A stretch of DNA of 64,000 bases from Ovis canadensis. Its lineage: Eukaryota; Chordata; Mammalia; Artiodactyla; Bovidae. Both the position numbers and the translations under genes were made by a program. The stretch spans positions 22,794,501 to 22,858,500 of the forward strand of contig NC_091255.1 of NCBI RefSeq assembly GCF_042477335.2, given 5' to 3'. The notes beneath the pieces were generated by a model. It saw nothing but the letters and a program-made list of their open reading frames with translations. It was not told where the DNA came from and ran no database searches. Below, piece by piece: positions 11,291 to 22,226 of the stretch. Position 1 is the first letter of the stretch, and each line of letters begins with the position of its first letter.

Positions 11291-12263
11291 TGCTGTTTCT
11301 CATACTTTTCTCATTGGGTCCCTCATAAATTTCCCATTAGAGACCAGCAGCTTATCCTTCTATCCTGATGCTATGTCAAAGCTAGTCCTCCTGACTCTTC
11401 ATAGGAGATACATCCTGAAGGACGTGGAGTGGGCACAGTCCACAAAGCACAGACAGGTGGGCGAGGAAACATCCTGGAAAGGACCAGCCCCCTGGGGCCC
11501 TGCTAGGTGTGCAGGACACAGGAGAGGGCCCTGGAGAGTTTCTGCCTAGGCCCAGGGCCTACAAGGGGTCAAGGAAGAGCTACCTTTGTGCAGAAGACAG
11601 GAAGGAAGTCAGCCTCAATGAGCAATGAAACAATGTCTAGGGGATTCCGGGGCTTGAGGAAATATTTCTCACTCTGAAATTAGACTGAATCTGAGCTCCC
11701 CAGCAGAGAGAGAAACGGAGTAGAAAGAGAAAGAATCCCACAGATATTCTGCTCCTGAACTGTTTCTCTTTTATGCATTTTTCCCTTTTACCACTGTTTC
11801 CTCCATATAAGAGACTGTAAAGTCTGTGCCAACCCCAGCAAGGCGTGAATCCAGGAATACATCAGCAATTGGAATTAGACCCCTGAGGGTTCTACAATCA
11901 GCAGGGAAAGAGCTAGAGACCTGAACAGATTGGCTACAGGGACCTGAGCCAGGTGAGGTCCCTGCAATCTCATGAACCCCTTCCAGACAAACTCTAGGGC
12001 TCAGTTTCCCTTTATGTTAAATTTGTGTATGCTATGTTCTGGTTGTAATTCCTTTCCAGCTTCAATTTGTATTATTTACAAAATATACTGAGAGATCTTG
12101 GCCTGCTCTCACAACCCCTCACCTCGTCCCCTTCAGTCACACAGGGATTTCAGTGCCTGCAATCAGCTGGGTCCGGAGCAGACATTGTAAGAAATTTACC
12201 AAACCAGCAATATTTATTGACTATGTGTACCCAGTTGTGGATGCTGGATTTGGAAAGAATAAA
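11291..12263 (+). pseudogene. Decayed CC chemokine gene copy (exon 2, exon 3, 3' UTR relics)
   Basis: Between genes 1 and 2 lies a dead duplicate. Exon 2 relic 11291-11374: CCFSYFSHWVP with the CC pair, then after a frameshift ETSSLSFYPDAM, where the usual third-cysteine codon is now Ser or Phe. It ends ...GCT AT before gtcaaa, the position of the normal gtaagt donor. Exon 3 relic about 11797-11878: FLHIRDCKVCANPSKA, then a stop TGA (11846-11848) where tryptophan is expected, then IQEYISNWN. The acceptor before exon 3 reads tg instead of ag. The gap between the relics (about 420 bases) matches intron 2 of gene 1 (396). Similarity continues into the 3' UTR (cagggacctgagccagg against cagggacctgaaccagg in gene 1) and an AATAAA at 12258-12263. 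Introns are retained, so it arose by genomic duplication. No exon 1 found. Confidence 0.65.
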
Positions 12264-12453
12264 GTTGGCCTTCCTCCCATCCTCCTGTGTGTCTCCCTCT
12301 GAATTTCATTAAATATTAAATTTGAGAAGTATTAATAATAGAGAGGACGTAGAACTACTGATACCCACATGCCGCCGCTGGCCCTGTGACCAGGTCCTGT
12401 GGTTCTGGAAAATGCTGTTGTCATCCTGTATAGTAAAAGTGTTACCAAAAGAG

Positions 12454-13113
12454 TGTCTGGGGTCCAGCTGCTCACTGCTCAAAAGCCGATAAACAGGCCA
12501 GGTGGGTGGAAAGGAAAGCTTACTTTATTTCAGATCCTGGCAACTGCGTGCAGGGAGATGGGGCTAGGCAGACATCTGTCCAAAGGCTGACTCCCCATCA
12601 CCGGCAACCAGTGGGGCAAGAGCTCTTATATTCAGAAGGAGGGGGCTATATGTAGAAACAGCACAGTCAGCTCTGACAGTCATCTTCAAATTGGTCATCG
12701 GTGGCGCGGCCAACGTCATCTTGGTTGTTTTAGGTACAGTTAATCTTCAGTTCCAGGGTCAGTTTGTTTCCACTTCTTTGAGGTCAGTTCTCAGAATTGT
12801 GGCAGCTTACATGGTGGGGGTACAGTTTGGTCATCATGAAACTGAAGTCTTCCACGTGGGGTTTCAGTATCCATAAGGTAGCTCACAGGATATGGTTCAA
12901 AATATCAGCTACAGTTGTTGAGAAGGAACTAAAGGCCCTTAACTGTGCTGAGTGACTACATTATTATTATTTGGTCTCCTTTGACAGTTTCCCTCTGTTT
13001 TTGCATTTCTCATTTCTCTAATTAAACTCATTCTTTGACGAAAGTTTTCCACAAACAAAAGGCAGCAAAGAACATGGGTGGGAGCAATGACCTTAGGGTC
13101 CTACTCCATTTCA
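12454..13113 (-). mobile_element. Solo LTR fossil, class II (ERVK-like)
   Basis: A 660-bp LTR-like block with TG..CA ends. It has a reverse AATAAA about 70 bases from its 3' end (12524-12529) and the ggggtccagc edge shared with the solo LTR at 38710. Imperfect 6-bp flanks (aaagag / aaagtg) suggest a class II target duplication with one difference, so it is older than the 38.7-kb copy. No internal retroviral sequence accompanies it. Confidence 0.5.
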
Positions 13114-13140
13114 AAAGTGTGCTTATCCAAGGACCTAGCA

Positions 13141-13414
13141 TGCTGCTGCTGCTAAGTCGCTTCAGTCATGTCCAACTCGGTGCGACCCCATGGACAGCAG
13201 CCCACCAAGCTCCCTCGTCCCTGGGATTCTCCAGGCAAGAACACTGGAGTGGGTTGCCATTTCCTTCTCCAATGCATGAAAGTGAAAAGTGAAAGTGAAG
13301 TCCCTCAGTCATGAACGACTCTTAGCGAGCCCATGGATTGCAACCCACCAGGCTCCTCCGTCCATAGGATTTTCCAGGCAAGAGTACTGGAGTGGGGTGC
13401 CATTGCCTTCTCCG
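13141..13414 (-). repeat. Bov-A2 SINE (dimeric, reverse) with 11-bp target duplication
   Basis: Two Bov-A units in tandem (each with ggcaagaacactggagtggg or a close variant). Flanked by aggacctagca at 13130-13140 and 13415-13425. Confidence 0.85.
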
Positions 13415-13429
13415 AGGACCTAGCATACC

Positions 13430-13770
13430 TGCTCCTAAATACATCCCCCCAATACCCTTGCACATGTACGCTGGGGAATATGCACAAGAATACTCACAGC
13501 AGCCCTGTTGGCATTAGCAGAAAGAAATTAATAAAATCAATTACTAGCAAAAATTTAAATGGGAAAATGAAAAATACATTATGATATATTCACATACTGA
13601 AATACCTCCAGGAGTGAAAGAAAATGTACTACAGCTAGACACAGTAATACGGGTGAATTTTCAGAAGCATAATGTTGAGAAAAAATGCTATGAGAGAATA
13701 TATATAATGATTCTACTCATATAAAGTTCAAAAATATACAAAACTAAAACTAGATTAAGATTCACGTACA
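13430..13770 (+). repeat. L1 3' region fragment
   Basis: L1-like order: gaatactcacagcagccctg, ccaggagtgaaagaaaatgt, attttcagaagcataatgtt. Decayed, no open frame. Confidence 0.5.
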
Positions 13771-14377
13771 CTTGGTGAAACTGCAATAGGGAAGAAACTT
13801 TGCATTCTCGCACAAGTTAATCACTAAAGGGATATTGCTTATAAGCTTAAATTATGCACAATGACCCATCTTTGGGATCCCTGGCTCCCATGTCATGATC
13901 ATCAAGCTAAAATACCTTTGTTTATCTCATAGGAAACTTCCAGACCGTGCCCCACCTGTGAATGGCTGCCAGACAGGAGAAATTAACACACCTCCTCCGG
14001 AGTCTGACCAGAACCAGTACCTTACTCCCTCCCCTTTTAGTGTAAAAGAAGGCTGAATTCTAACTCAGGAAAGATGGTTCACTGGTCCACAGTCTTCTCC
14101 TTCTGTGGGTTTTCTGCGCAAAGTCACTCACTATTCCTTGCCCTAGCAACTTGTCTCTTGATTAATTGGCCCATTTGGGGTGAGCAGTACAAGCTTGGAC
14201 TTGGTAATAAAATCACAGAAAAAGCGAGAGGATAGCATAGACTATGTTTGGAAGAGAGATTGTTTGGAGGAAAAGGGGAAAGAAAGGGACAGAACTGCAG
14301 AGGGCCATATGGGGTAGTGGGTGCAGGGATGCTTGTCATGCTGTTTTTCTTCATTCTCAATCTTTGTTTTGTGCCTC

Positions 14378-14390
14378 TGTGTGTGTGTGC

Positions 14391-14421
<31 letters not shown>

Positions 14422-14610
14422 ACCAGTTGTGTCCTACTATTTGAGACTCCATGGACTATAGCCTGCCAGACTCCTCTGTCCATGGAGTTCTCCAGGCAAG
14501 AATACTGGAGTGGGTAGCCATTCCCTTCTCCAGGGGATCTTCCCAACCCAGGGATCAAGCCCACATCTCCTGCATTGCAGGCAGATATCTGGAGCCACCA
14601 GGGAAGCCCT
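14378..14610 (-). repeat. (TG)n microsatellite joined to a Bov-tA SINE
   Basis: A TG run (14378-14421) is followed by a reverse Bov-tA ending in gccaccagggaagccct. The microsatellite probably grew at the SINE 3' end. Confidence 0.85.
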
Positions 14611-15130
14611 GTTTAGTGCCTACTCAATGATAAATAAAAGAATTATAGAGCCATAACAATCAGGTTATAGAAAAGGACATTTAGTAGGACCCCATTTTTT
14701 GTTTAAAGGTATATGTATTTAATGTGTATTATATATAGAAAAATGACTAGAAAAATTGCACATCAAAATATGAATAGTACTAAACAATTAGTTTTTTCTT
14801 ACAGTTTGATTTTCTTAAAAAGTCTGTAAGAATTATGCACCATTTTTCTTAAAAAATTACGTTCAGCCACATATAGAATTTTATAATGAAATGATATTGC
14901 TCCCAATATGTCAAAGCACGGGCGATGAAATTGATATTTTTGCGTATGATCCCAGCTCAGAGAAAGCATTCAGAGACAAAAGAAAAAGATACATCTAAAA
15001 GTGATACTGTGTGCCCACATAGAATTTCTGTTTAATTCATTTTGCTTACGTATTTTCTAAGCTCCTTCATAGTACTACTTTTTCAATAATAAATCATGAT
15101 GAAAGCTTTTTGTTTGTCTCGTTTTAAGAA
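14611..15130. other. AT-rich intergenic, nothing recognised
   Basis: No coding frame, family motif or regulatory box could be supported. Confidence 0.4.
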
Positions 15131-15131
15131 G

Positions 15132-15260
15132 GATGAGCCAGGGAATTCTCTGGTGGTCCAGTGGTTAGGGCTCTGCTCTCTCACTGTGGAGGCCCCGGGT
15201 TCAATAGCTGGCTGGGGAACTAAGATCCCACAAACTGTGCAGCATGGCCCCAAAAGAGAA
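15132..15260 (+). repeat. CHR-2-type SINE
   Basis: tRNA-derived head (gggaattctctggtggtcca, gtggttagggctctgc) and body (ggggaactaagatcccacaa), usual for cetartiodactyl CHR-2 elements. Confidence 0.75.
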
Positions 15261-16780
15261 GAAGAATGCACCAAAAGCCTACTGCTTACTTAAGCTTTCA
15301 GAGGACCCTGTGCATCTTGCTCATGGCTTAATCTCTGGTGCCTAGAAGTGCTCTACTCACAGGATGCATTCAATAATTATCTATAGAAAAAATGAAAGAG
15401 TAAACGAGTGAATTGATGAATAAACAGGTGGAACGGATAAAGCACAACACTTGGTCTTGAATATTTATTTGTCCCTTCTCTGTCCATTTCTTCCTGTGTC
15501 CACTACAGTCGAAAAGGGCATAATTTCCATGGATGAGAAGAAATTGAAGCCCAAGATGGGTAGGAGATTGTATGGTGTTTCATTCCTTGGCTTGGATGAA
15601 GTCCTTTCCAGCAGCCCGGACACCTTACAGACTGATCATCTTTGTGGATTCTTAGGGGGCAGGGAGGTTGTAGAATATAAGAGGAACAAACAGCAACCGA
15701 GTTCCCAAAAAAAGGAAGTGGAAAGAAGAGGGATTCCACGAACCTGAGAGGGGTCATCCACTCTGTTAAGGGTAAGATTCTATTCTTTTGCAATTCTTGA
15801 TAAGAAATCTTTTGCTGGCACTTTGAAAAGGAAGTGTACACTGCAAGTCAGCATGGGTGCAGCTAGGGCAAGTGAGGCTGGACCAACTTCACTTCCTTCT
15901 CTGGCAGCAATGAACTGCTGAGGAACCGTGGGCTGGAAAAAGCTGTGAGCAAAGGCTCTGGTCTCCAGCATTTAATAAATTTTCTCCAGCTAGGAAAACA
16001 GTGAAACTCAGGAAACTAATGTACTGTCTACTGTGGGCTGGCACATTATCCCATGTGCCAGTGCAAAAAAACAAAAACTTTAACCCCCAAAAGTTACCCA
16101 GCCTTAATCCTCCCCAGGCCTCCTGCCTCATTCCAGCCCTTTTTTTCTGAGTAGAGAAGTAGGGTCAGTTATGCAAGAATAAAGCTTCAGGAGGAGGGTG
16201 CATGCTGTTTAGAAAGCACGGAAGGCAGATACCTGCATGTTACCAGGCACTTAGATTCAAGAGTCCAGAAGCTGGCACAGGGATGCAAGCGATGATACGA
16301 ATGAATCAGCTTCTCCCCTCCTCCCGCCCACGTGTGTCCCCCACTTCCCCTACATCTGATGCTCTGCTCACCAAGGGACAAAGGCCAGTGTCAGCCACCT
16401 GCCCCATCCTGGAGCACACCCAGGAGCCCACTGTCAGTAGGGAGGACAAAGGCAGCCATCAGAGGCATCCACTACATGTGTCTCCATCTGTCCGAATATA
16501 AAAAGAACCGGGAGAGGCCCTGCTCCCCGCTGGGCTCTGGTTTGCTGGGAGAAATCAGGCAGCTCAGACCCTCTCCATCCACCTACAGAGGGGAGACGGA
16601 AGTCTCAGGGGGAGGAATCCACAGTCTTCTCTTCCTGTTTTCCCTTAAAGCAACTGACAAGAGCTCTTGTTACATCCACCCACCTGTTCTCCAGGATACA
16701 GCTACATTCAGGGCCCACGTGGATGAAATGGAAAGTAAACTGTCAAGTGACCAGACAGAAAGGACCTGGTCAATGGCCCT
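15260..16780. other. Intergenic with an orphan TATA-like box
   Basis: No gene recognised. TATAAAA at 16497-16503 is followed by purine-rich then pyrimidine-rich sequence resembling the layout of chemokine promoters. No signal-peptide exon follows in any frame, so I do not call a promoter. Confidence 0.3.
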
Positions 16781-17160
16781 CACCTCGCTTCTCTTCAGTC
16801 CCCTACTCATCTGGCTATTCCTCAAATGCCCCAAACCCATTCCTCCTCTAGGTCTCGGCCTTGCTGTTCGTACTCCTAGGACGCACCTCCCCCAGTCTCC
16901 CCCGAGCAAGTCTGGCTCATCCTCAACAAGCCAGCCCCAGCAGAAGTGACACTCCCTCTGAAGAGGCTCCCCTTGTTGGCTTGTTAAGCAACCTCCACTC
17001 GACCCTCGGGTCTATCAGAACACCTTGGGTTATCCTCTTCCTAACTTTTAACTCCATCTCCTACTCCCTGTTTGTCTGATTCTCCACTATAATTTGAGCA
17101 TAATTTGAGCATAAAAAGCAGAAGCCTTCTTTTCTTGTCTGCCTTAGTATCCCCAGGTTA
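16780..17160 (+). repeat. Probable L2 LINE 3' fragment
   Basis: C/T-rich stretch with cctcctctaggtctcggcct and a tail (gtatccccaggttacag) in the order of L2 3' ends; very diverged. Confidence 0.4.
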
Positions 17161-17198
17161 CAGAAAGTATCTGGCATGGAGAAGAATTTCAGTAAAGA

Positions 17199-19443
17199 TC
17201 AGTTCAGTTCAGTCGCTCAGTTGTGTCTGACTGCGATTCCATGGACTGCAGCACACCAGTCTTCCCTGTCCATCACCAACTCCCAGAGCTTGCTCAGACT
17301 CAAGTCCATTGAATCAGTGATGCCATCCAACTGTCTCATCCTCTGTCGTCCCCTTCCTGCTGCCTTCAATTTTTCCCAGCATCAGGGTCCTTTCCAATGA
17401 GTCAGCTCTTCACATCAGGTGGCCAAAGTATTGCAGTTTCAGCTTCAGCATCAGTCCTTCCAATGAATATTCAGGACTGATTTCCTTTAGGATGGACTGG
17501 TTGGATCTCCTTGCAGTCCAAGGGACTCTCAAGAGTCTTCTCCAACACCACAGTTCAAAATCATCAATTTTTTTTAGCACTCAGCTTTCTTTACAGTCCA
17601 ACTCTCACACCCATACATAGCAAGTGGAAAAACCATAGCTTTGACTAGATGGACATTTGTTGACAAAGTAATGTCTCTGCTTTTCAATATGATGTCTAGG
17701 TTGGTCATAACTTTTCTTCCAAGGAGTAAGTGTCTTTTTATATCATGGCTGCAGTCACCATCTGCAGTGATTTTTGAGCCCCAAAATATAAAGTCTCCCA
17801 CTGTTTCCACTGTTTCTTCATCTATTTGCCATGAAGTGATGGGGCCAGATGCCATGATCTTCATTTTCTGAATGTTGAGCTTTAAGCCAACTTTTCAATC
17901 TCCTCTTTCACTTTCATCAAGAGGCTCTTTAGTTCTTCTTCTCTTTCTGTCATAAGGGTGGTGTCATCTGCGTAACTGAGGTTATTGATATTTCTCCTGG
18001 CAATCTTGATTCCAGCTTGTGCTTCATCCAGTCCAGCATTTCTCATGATATACTCTGCATATGTTAAATAAGCAGGGTGACAATATATAGCTTTGACATA
18101 CTCCTTTCCCGATTTGGAACCAGTCTGTTGTTCCATGTCCAGTTCTAACTGCTGCTTGCTGACCTGCATACAGATTTCTCAAGAGGCAGGTCAGGTGGTC
18201 TGGTTTTCCCATCTCTTTCAGAATTTTCCAGTTTGTTGTGATCCACACAGTCAAAGGCTCTGGCATAGTCAATAAAGCAGAAGTAGATGTTTTCCTGGAA
18301 CTCTCTTGCTCTTTTGATGATCCAGCAGATGCTGGCAATTTGATCTCTGGTTCCTCTGCCTTTTCTAAATCCAGCTTGAACATCTGAAAGTTCACGGTTC
18401 ACATATTGTTGAAGCCTGGCTTGGAGAACTTTAAACATCACTTTGCTAGTGTGTGAGATGAGTGCAGTTGTGCGGTAGTTTGAGCATTCTTTGGCATTGC
18501 CTTTCTTTGGGATCGGAATGAAAACTGACCTTTTCAGTCCTGTGGCCATTGCTGAGTTTTCCAAATTTGCTGGCATATTGAGTGCAGCACTTTGACAGCA
18601 TCATCTTTCAGGATTTGAAAGAGCTCAACTGGAATTCCATCCCCTAAGCTTGTTTTGTTCATAGTGATGCTTTCTAAGGCCCACTTGTCTTCACACTCCA
18701 GAACAGCTGGCTCTAGATGAGTGATCATACCATCATGGTTATCTGGGTCATGAAGATCCTTTTTGTACAGTTCTGTGTATTCTTGCCACCTCTTCTTAAT
18801 AACTTCTGATTCTGTTAGGTCCATACCAATTCTGTCCTTTATTGCGCTCATCTTTGCATGAGATGGTCCCTTGGTATATCTAATTTTCTTGAAGAGATCT
18901 CTAGTCTTTCCCATTCTATTGTTTTCCTCTATTTCTTTGCAGTGATCACTGAGGAAGGCTTTCTTATCTCTCCTTGCTATTCTTTGAACCTGCATTCAGA
19001 TGCTTATATCTTTCCTTTTCTCCTTCGCCTTTCACATGTTTTCTTTTCTCAGCTATTTGTAAGGCCCACTCGGACAATCATTTTGCCTTTTTGCATTTCT
19101 TTTTCTTGAGGGTGGTCTTGATCACTGCCTTCTGTACAGTGTCATGAATCTCCATCCATAGTTCTTCAGGCACTCTATCTATCAGATCTAATCCCTTCAA
19201 TCTATTTCTCACTTCCACTGTATAATCATGAGGGACATGATTTAGCTAATACTTGAATAGTCTAGTGGTTTTCCCTACTTTCTTCAATTTAAGTCTGAAT
19301 TTGGCAATAAGGAGTTCATGATCTGAGCCACAGTCAGCTCCCAGTCTTGTTTTTGCTGACTGTATACAGCTTCTCCATCTATGGCTGCAAAGAATATAAT
19401 CAATGTGATTTTGGTGTTGACTATCGGGTGAGTGGTCAATCAA
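17199..19443 (-). mobile_element. BovB (RTE) LINE, endonuclease end to 3' terminus (reverse)
   Basis: Longest BovB piece here, about 2.2 kb. Read on the - strand it begins in the endonuclease C-terminus (NHIDYILCSHRW, GADCGSDHELLIAKFRLKL). It runs through the linker (RRDKKAFLSDHCKEIEENNR) and reverse transcriptase (CFIDYARAFDCVDHN; active box as YADD in NNLSYADDTTLM) to the 3' cap at 17199. The frame is broken many times (separate pieces at 18534-18995, 18145-18576, 18024-18395, 17882-18169 and 17574-17864), so it is dead. Confidence 0.9.
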
Positions 19444-19960
19444 TGTTAACCATTTATCTGTTTATCTTTAATCAGTAAACACAGATTAAAAATTAAATTA
19501 AAAAATAATTTTAAAAATTAAAATAAAAAATAAGGTTAAATTTTTAAAATCTACTGAATGAGTGAACCTCAGTGCTCAGGAAGGTCTCAATGAGGACACC
19601 TAAGGGAGATTTCACTCACTTCCATTGTTAGGTTACACACACCCTTCAGAAAGCAAGCAAAGATTTACAGGGTTAATGAAATTACTCAAAAGTTCCCATA
19701 GCTTGTAAGTGGTGGACTCTGGGACCTAAAACAATGCCTCAGACTAGATCCAAAGTTTCTGCTCTTTCCATTAGAACAGGGGGTTAATGTTTTTGCCTTT
19801 TAGTGGGAAACTTTTTTTTTTTTGGACAACAAACTGGAATCCTACTATGTACAACTGATAAAACACAGGTACTTAATACCACGAACTATCACCCCACATC
19901 ATTAGTTGGCTACTCTCAATGATACAGGAAATAACAGTCCCAAATCCCAGGAACCTTCTT
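19444..19960. other. Spacer between two BovB copies
   Basis: AT-rich sequence with an A/T simple tract near 19480-19545; no gene recognised. Confidence 0.4.
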
Positions 19961-21343
19961 TAGTTCAGTTCAGTTCAGTCACTCAGTTGTGTCCAACTCT
20001 TTGAAACCCCATGGACTGCAGCACCCCAGGCCTCCCTGTCCATCACCAGCTCCTGGAGTTCACTCAAACTCATATCCATTGAGTCGGTAATGCCATACCC
20101 ATCTCATCCTCTGTTGTCCCTTCTCCTCTCGCCTTCAATCTTTCCCAGCATCAGGGTCTTTTCCAGTGAGTCAGCTCTTCGCATAAGGTGGCCAAGGGTT
20201 GGAGTTTCAGTTTCAGCATCAGTCCTTCCAATGAACATCCAGGACTGATTTCCTGTAGGATGTACTGGTTGGATCTCCTTGCAGTCCAAGGGACTCTCAA
20301 GAGTCTTCTCCAACACCACAGTTCAAAGGCATCAATTTTTAGGCACTCAGCTTTCTTTATAGTCCAACTCTCACATCCATTCATGACTACTGGAAAAACC
20401 ATAACCTTGACTAGACGGACCTTAGTTGGCAAAGTAATGTCTATGCTTTTTAATATGCTGTCTAGGTTGGTCATAACTTTTCTTCCAAGGAGAAAGCATC
20501 TTTTAATTTCATGGCTGCAGTCACCATCTGCAGTGATTTTGGAGCCCCAAAACATACAGTCTCCCACTGTTTCCACTGTTTCTCCATCTATTTGCCATGA
20601 AGTGATGGGACCAGATGCCATGATCTTAGTTTTCTGAATGTTGAGCTTTAAGCCAATTTTTTTTCACTCTCCTCTTTCACTTTCATCAAGAGGCTCTTTA
20701 GTTCTTCTCTTTCTGCCATAATGGTGGTGTCATCTGCATATCTGAAGTTATTGATATTTCTCCTGGCAATCTTGATTCTAGCTTGTGCTTCATCCAGCCT
20801 GGCATTTCACATGATGTACTCTGCATATAAGTTAAATAAACAGGGAGACAATATACAGCCTTGACATACTCCTTTCCCGGTTTGGAACCAGTCTGTTCCA
20901 TGTCCAGTTTTAACTGTTGCTTCCAGACCTGTGTACAGATTTCTCAAGAGGCAGGTCAGGTGGTCTGGTATTCCCATCTCTTTCAGAATTTCCCACAGTT
21001 TATTGTGATCCACACAGTCAAAGGCTTTGGCATAGTCAATAAAGCAGAAGTAGATGTTTTCCTGGAACGCTCTTGCTTTTTCGATGATCCAGCGGATGTT
21101 GGCAATTTGATCTCTGGTTCCTCTGCCTTTTCTAAAACCAGCTTGAACATCTGAAAATTCACAGTTCACATGTTGCTGGAGCCTGGCTTGGAGAATTTAA
21201 GCATCACTTTACTCGCGTGTGAGATGCGTGCAATGCACAGCAGTCTGAGCCTTCTTCGGCGTTGCCTTTCTTCGGGACTGGAATGAAAACTGACCTTTTC
21301 CAGTCCTGTGGCCACTGCTGAGTTTTCCAGATTTGCTGGAACC
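19961..21343 (-). mobile_element. BovB (RTE) LINE 3' part (reverse)
   Basis: Same orientation as the neighbouring copy. On the - strand: VQAGFRKGRGTRDQIANIRW, CFIDYAKAFDCVDHNKLWEI, VCQGCILSPCLFNLYAEYIM, then [20 protein letters not shown] and MVFPVVMNGCESWTIKKAEC. Several frame breaks; no active ORF2. Confidence 0.9.
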
Positions 21344-22020
21344 CTCTTACCCAGGCAAACCAGGGTGGTTGGGACCTTCCATCTCAGTCACTAAACCATC
21401 CTGGCATCCTGAGCACGGCCCCTGCAGCACACACTTAGGGTGGCAAGACACAACTGTATTCTGTGGACAGCACTGCCCTGCCTCTGGCTCCCCCAGCTCA
21501 GTCCAGAAGAAACTGTCCCTCAGTCTTGTCCTGGAGGCTGGCCGGCCTGAGCAGAGAGCCCGGGCCCCTGCCTGGGTAGCTAAGGGTCTGATGAAGCTCC
21601 CTGGGCTGGGCAGGGGGCAGGGCCCTTCCGTTCCACGTAGGCGAAGGTTTCCAGTCCATCCTTGCTGGTGAGGCCCAGCCATCCCAGGACCCCCCTGGAC
21701 CCTGCTCCCCTCCCCACACCGAGCCCCCATCAGGCCTGAGCCTTGTGCTCAGGGTGAACTTGTACTCACCCCTGCATCCCTCTCTGGCATCCAGCCAGAG
21801 TTGCTGATCCTGAGACAGCCACCCGGCCTCTGAGCTCACGGACCACCCCTGAGGTCAGACTCACCAAGGAGGCTTAAGCAGGCTCCGAGGGGAGACCAGG
21901 AGAGGGGGGCCGTTTCTGACACAGCTCCTGGTCTCTGGGCCTCCCCCACCACCACCCTCAAGACATCAGCCAAATGTGAAAGCCAGGGCCACTCTCTGCC
22001 TTCCTCTTTTCTTCATCTAA
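21344..22020. other. GC-rich region upstream of the regakine-like promoter
   Basis: CpG-poor but G+C-rich sequence with long overlapping chance frames on both strands. None shows a family motif or splice pair. It may hold distal promoter elements of the gene at 22227, but no specific site can be supported. Confidence 0.3.
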
Positions 22021-22131
22021 ATTGACTGAGTTCTCATATTTTACGCATGTCATTGGTTACGATTCCAAAGAATCGAAACTGCCACACAAGCTTAAATTTT
22101 TGGATCTTGTGACTTCTGAGCAGCAACTTTT

Positions 22132-22137
22132 TATAAA
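22132..22137 (+). promoter_or_regulatory. TATA box of the regakine-1-like gene
   Basis: TATAAA in the context tttttataaaggagg, 90 bases before the ATG. This predicts transcription starting near 22162 and a leader of about 65 bases, typical of inducible CC chemokine genes. Confidence 0.65.
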
Positions 22138-22226
22138 GGAGGCTCAGAGCCCAGATTTCAAGGAGCCAGAGGAACCAGGAGTCCTCAGCCCAGCCCTGTT
22201 CCTGTTGCTGGTCAGCACCCAGAACC

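Noticed and set aside
13141-13414. tRNA gene within SINE heads
   Set aside because: Bov-tA and CHR-2 heads are tRNA-derived but lack a complete, foldable tRNA with intact A and B boxes.
14124-14564. 146-residue antisense frame with (HT)n
   Set aside because: Translation of a TG microsatellite and a Bov-tA SINE.
16332-16949. 205-residue open frame near the orphan TATA box
   Set aside because: Low-complexity Ser/Pro/Thr-rich translation overlapping an L2-like repeat.
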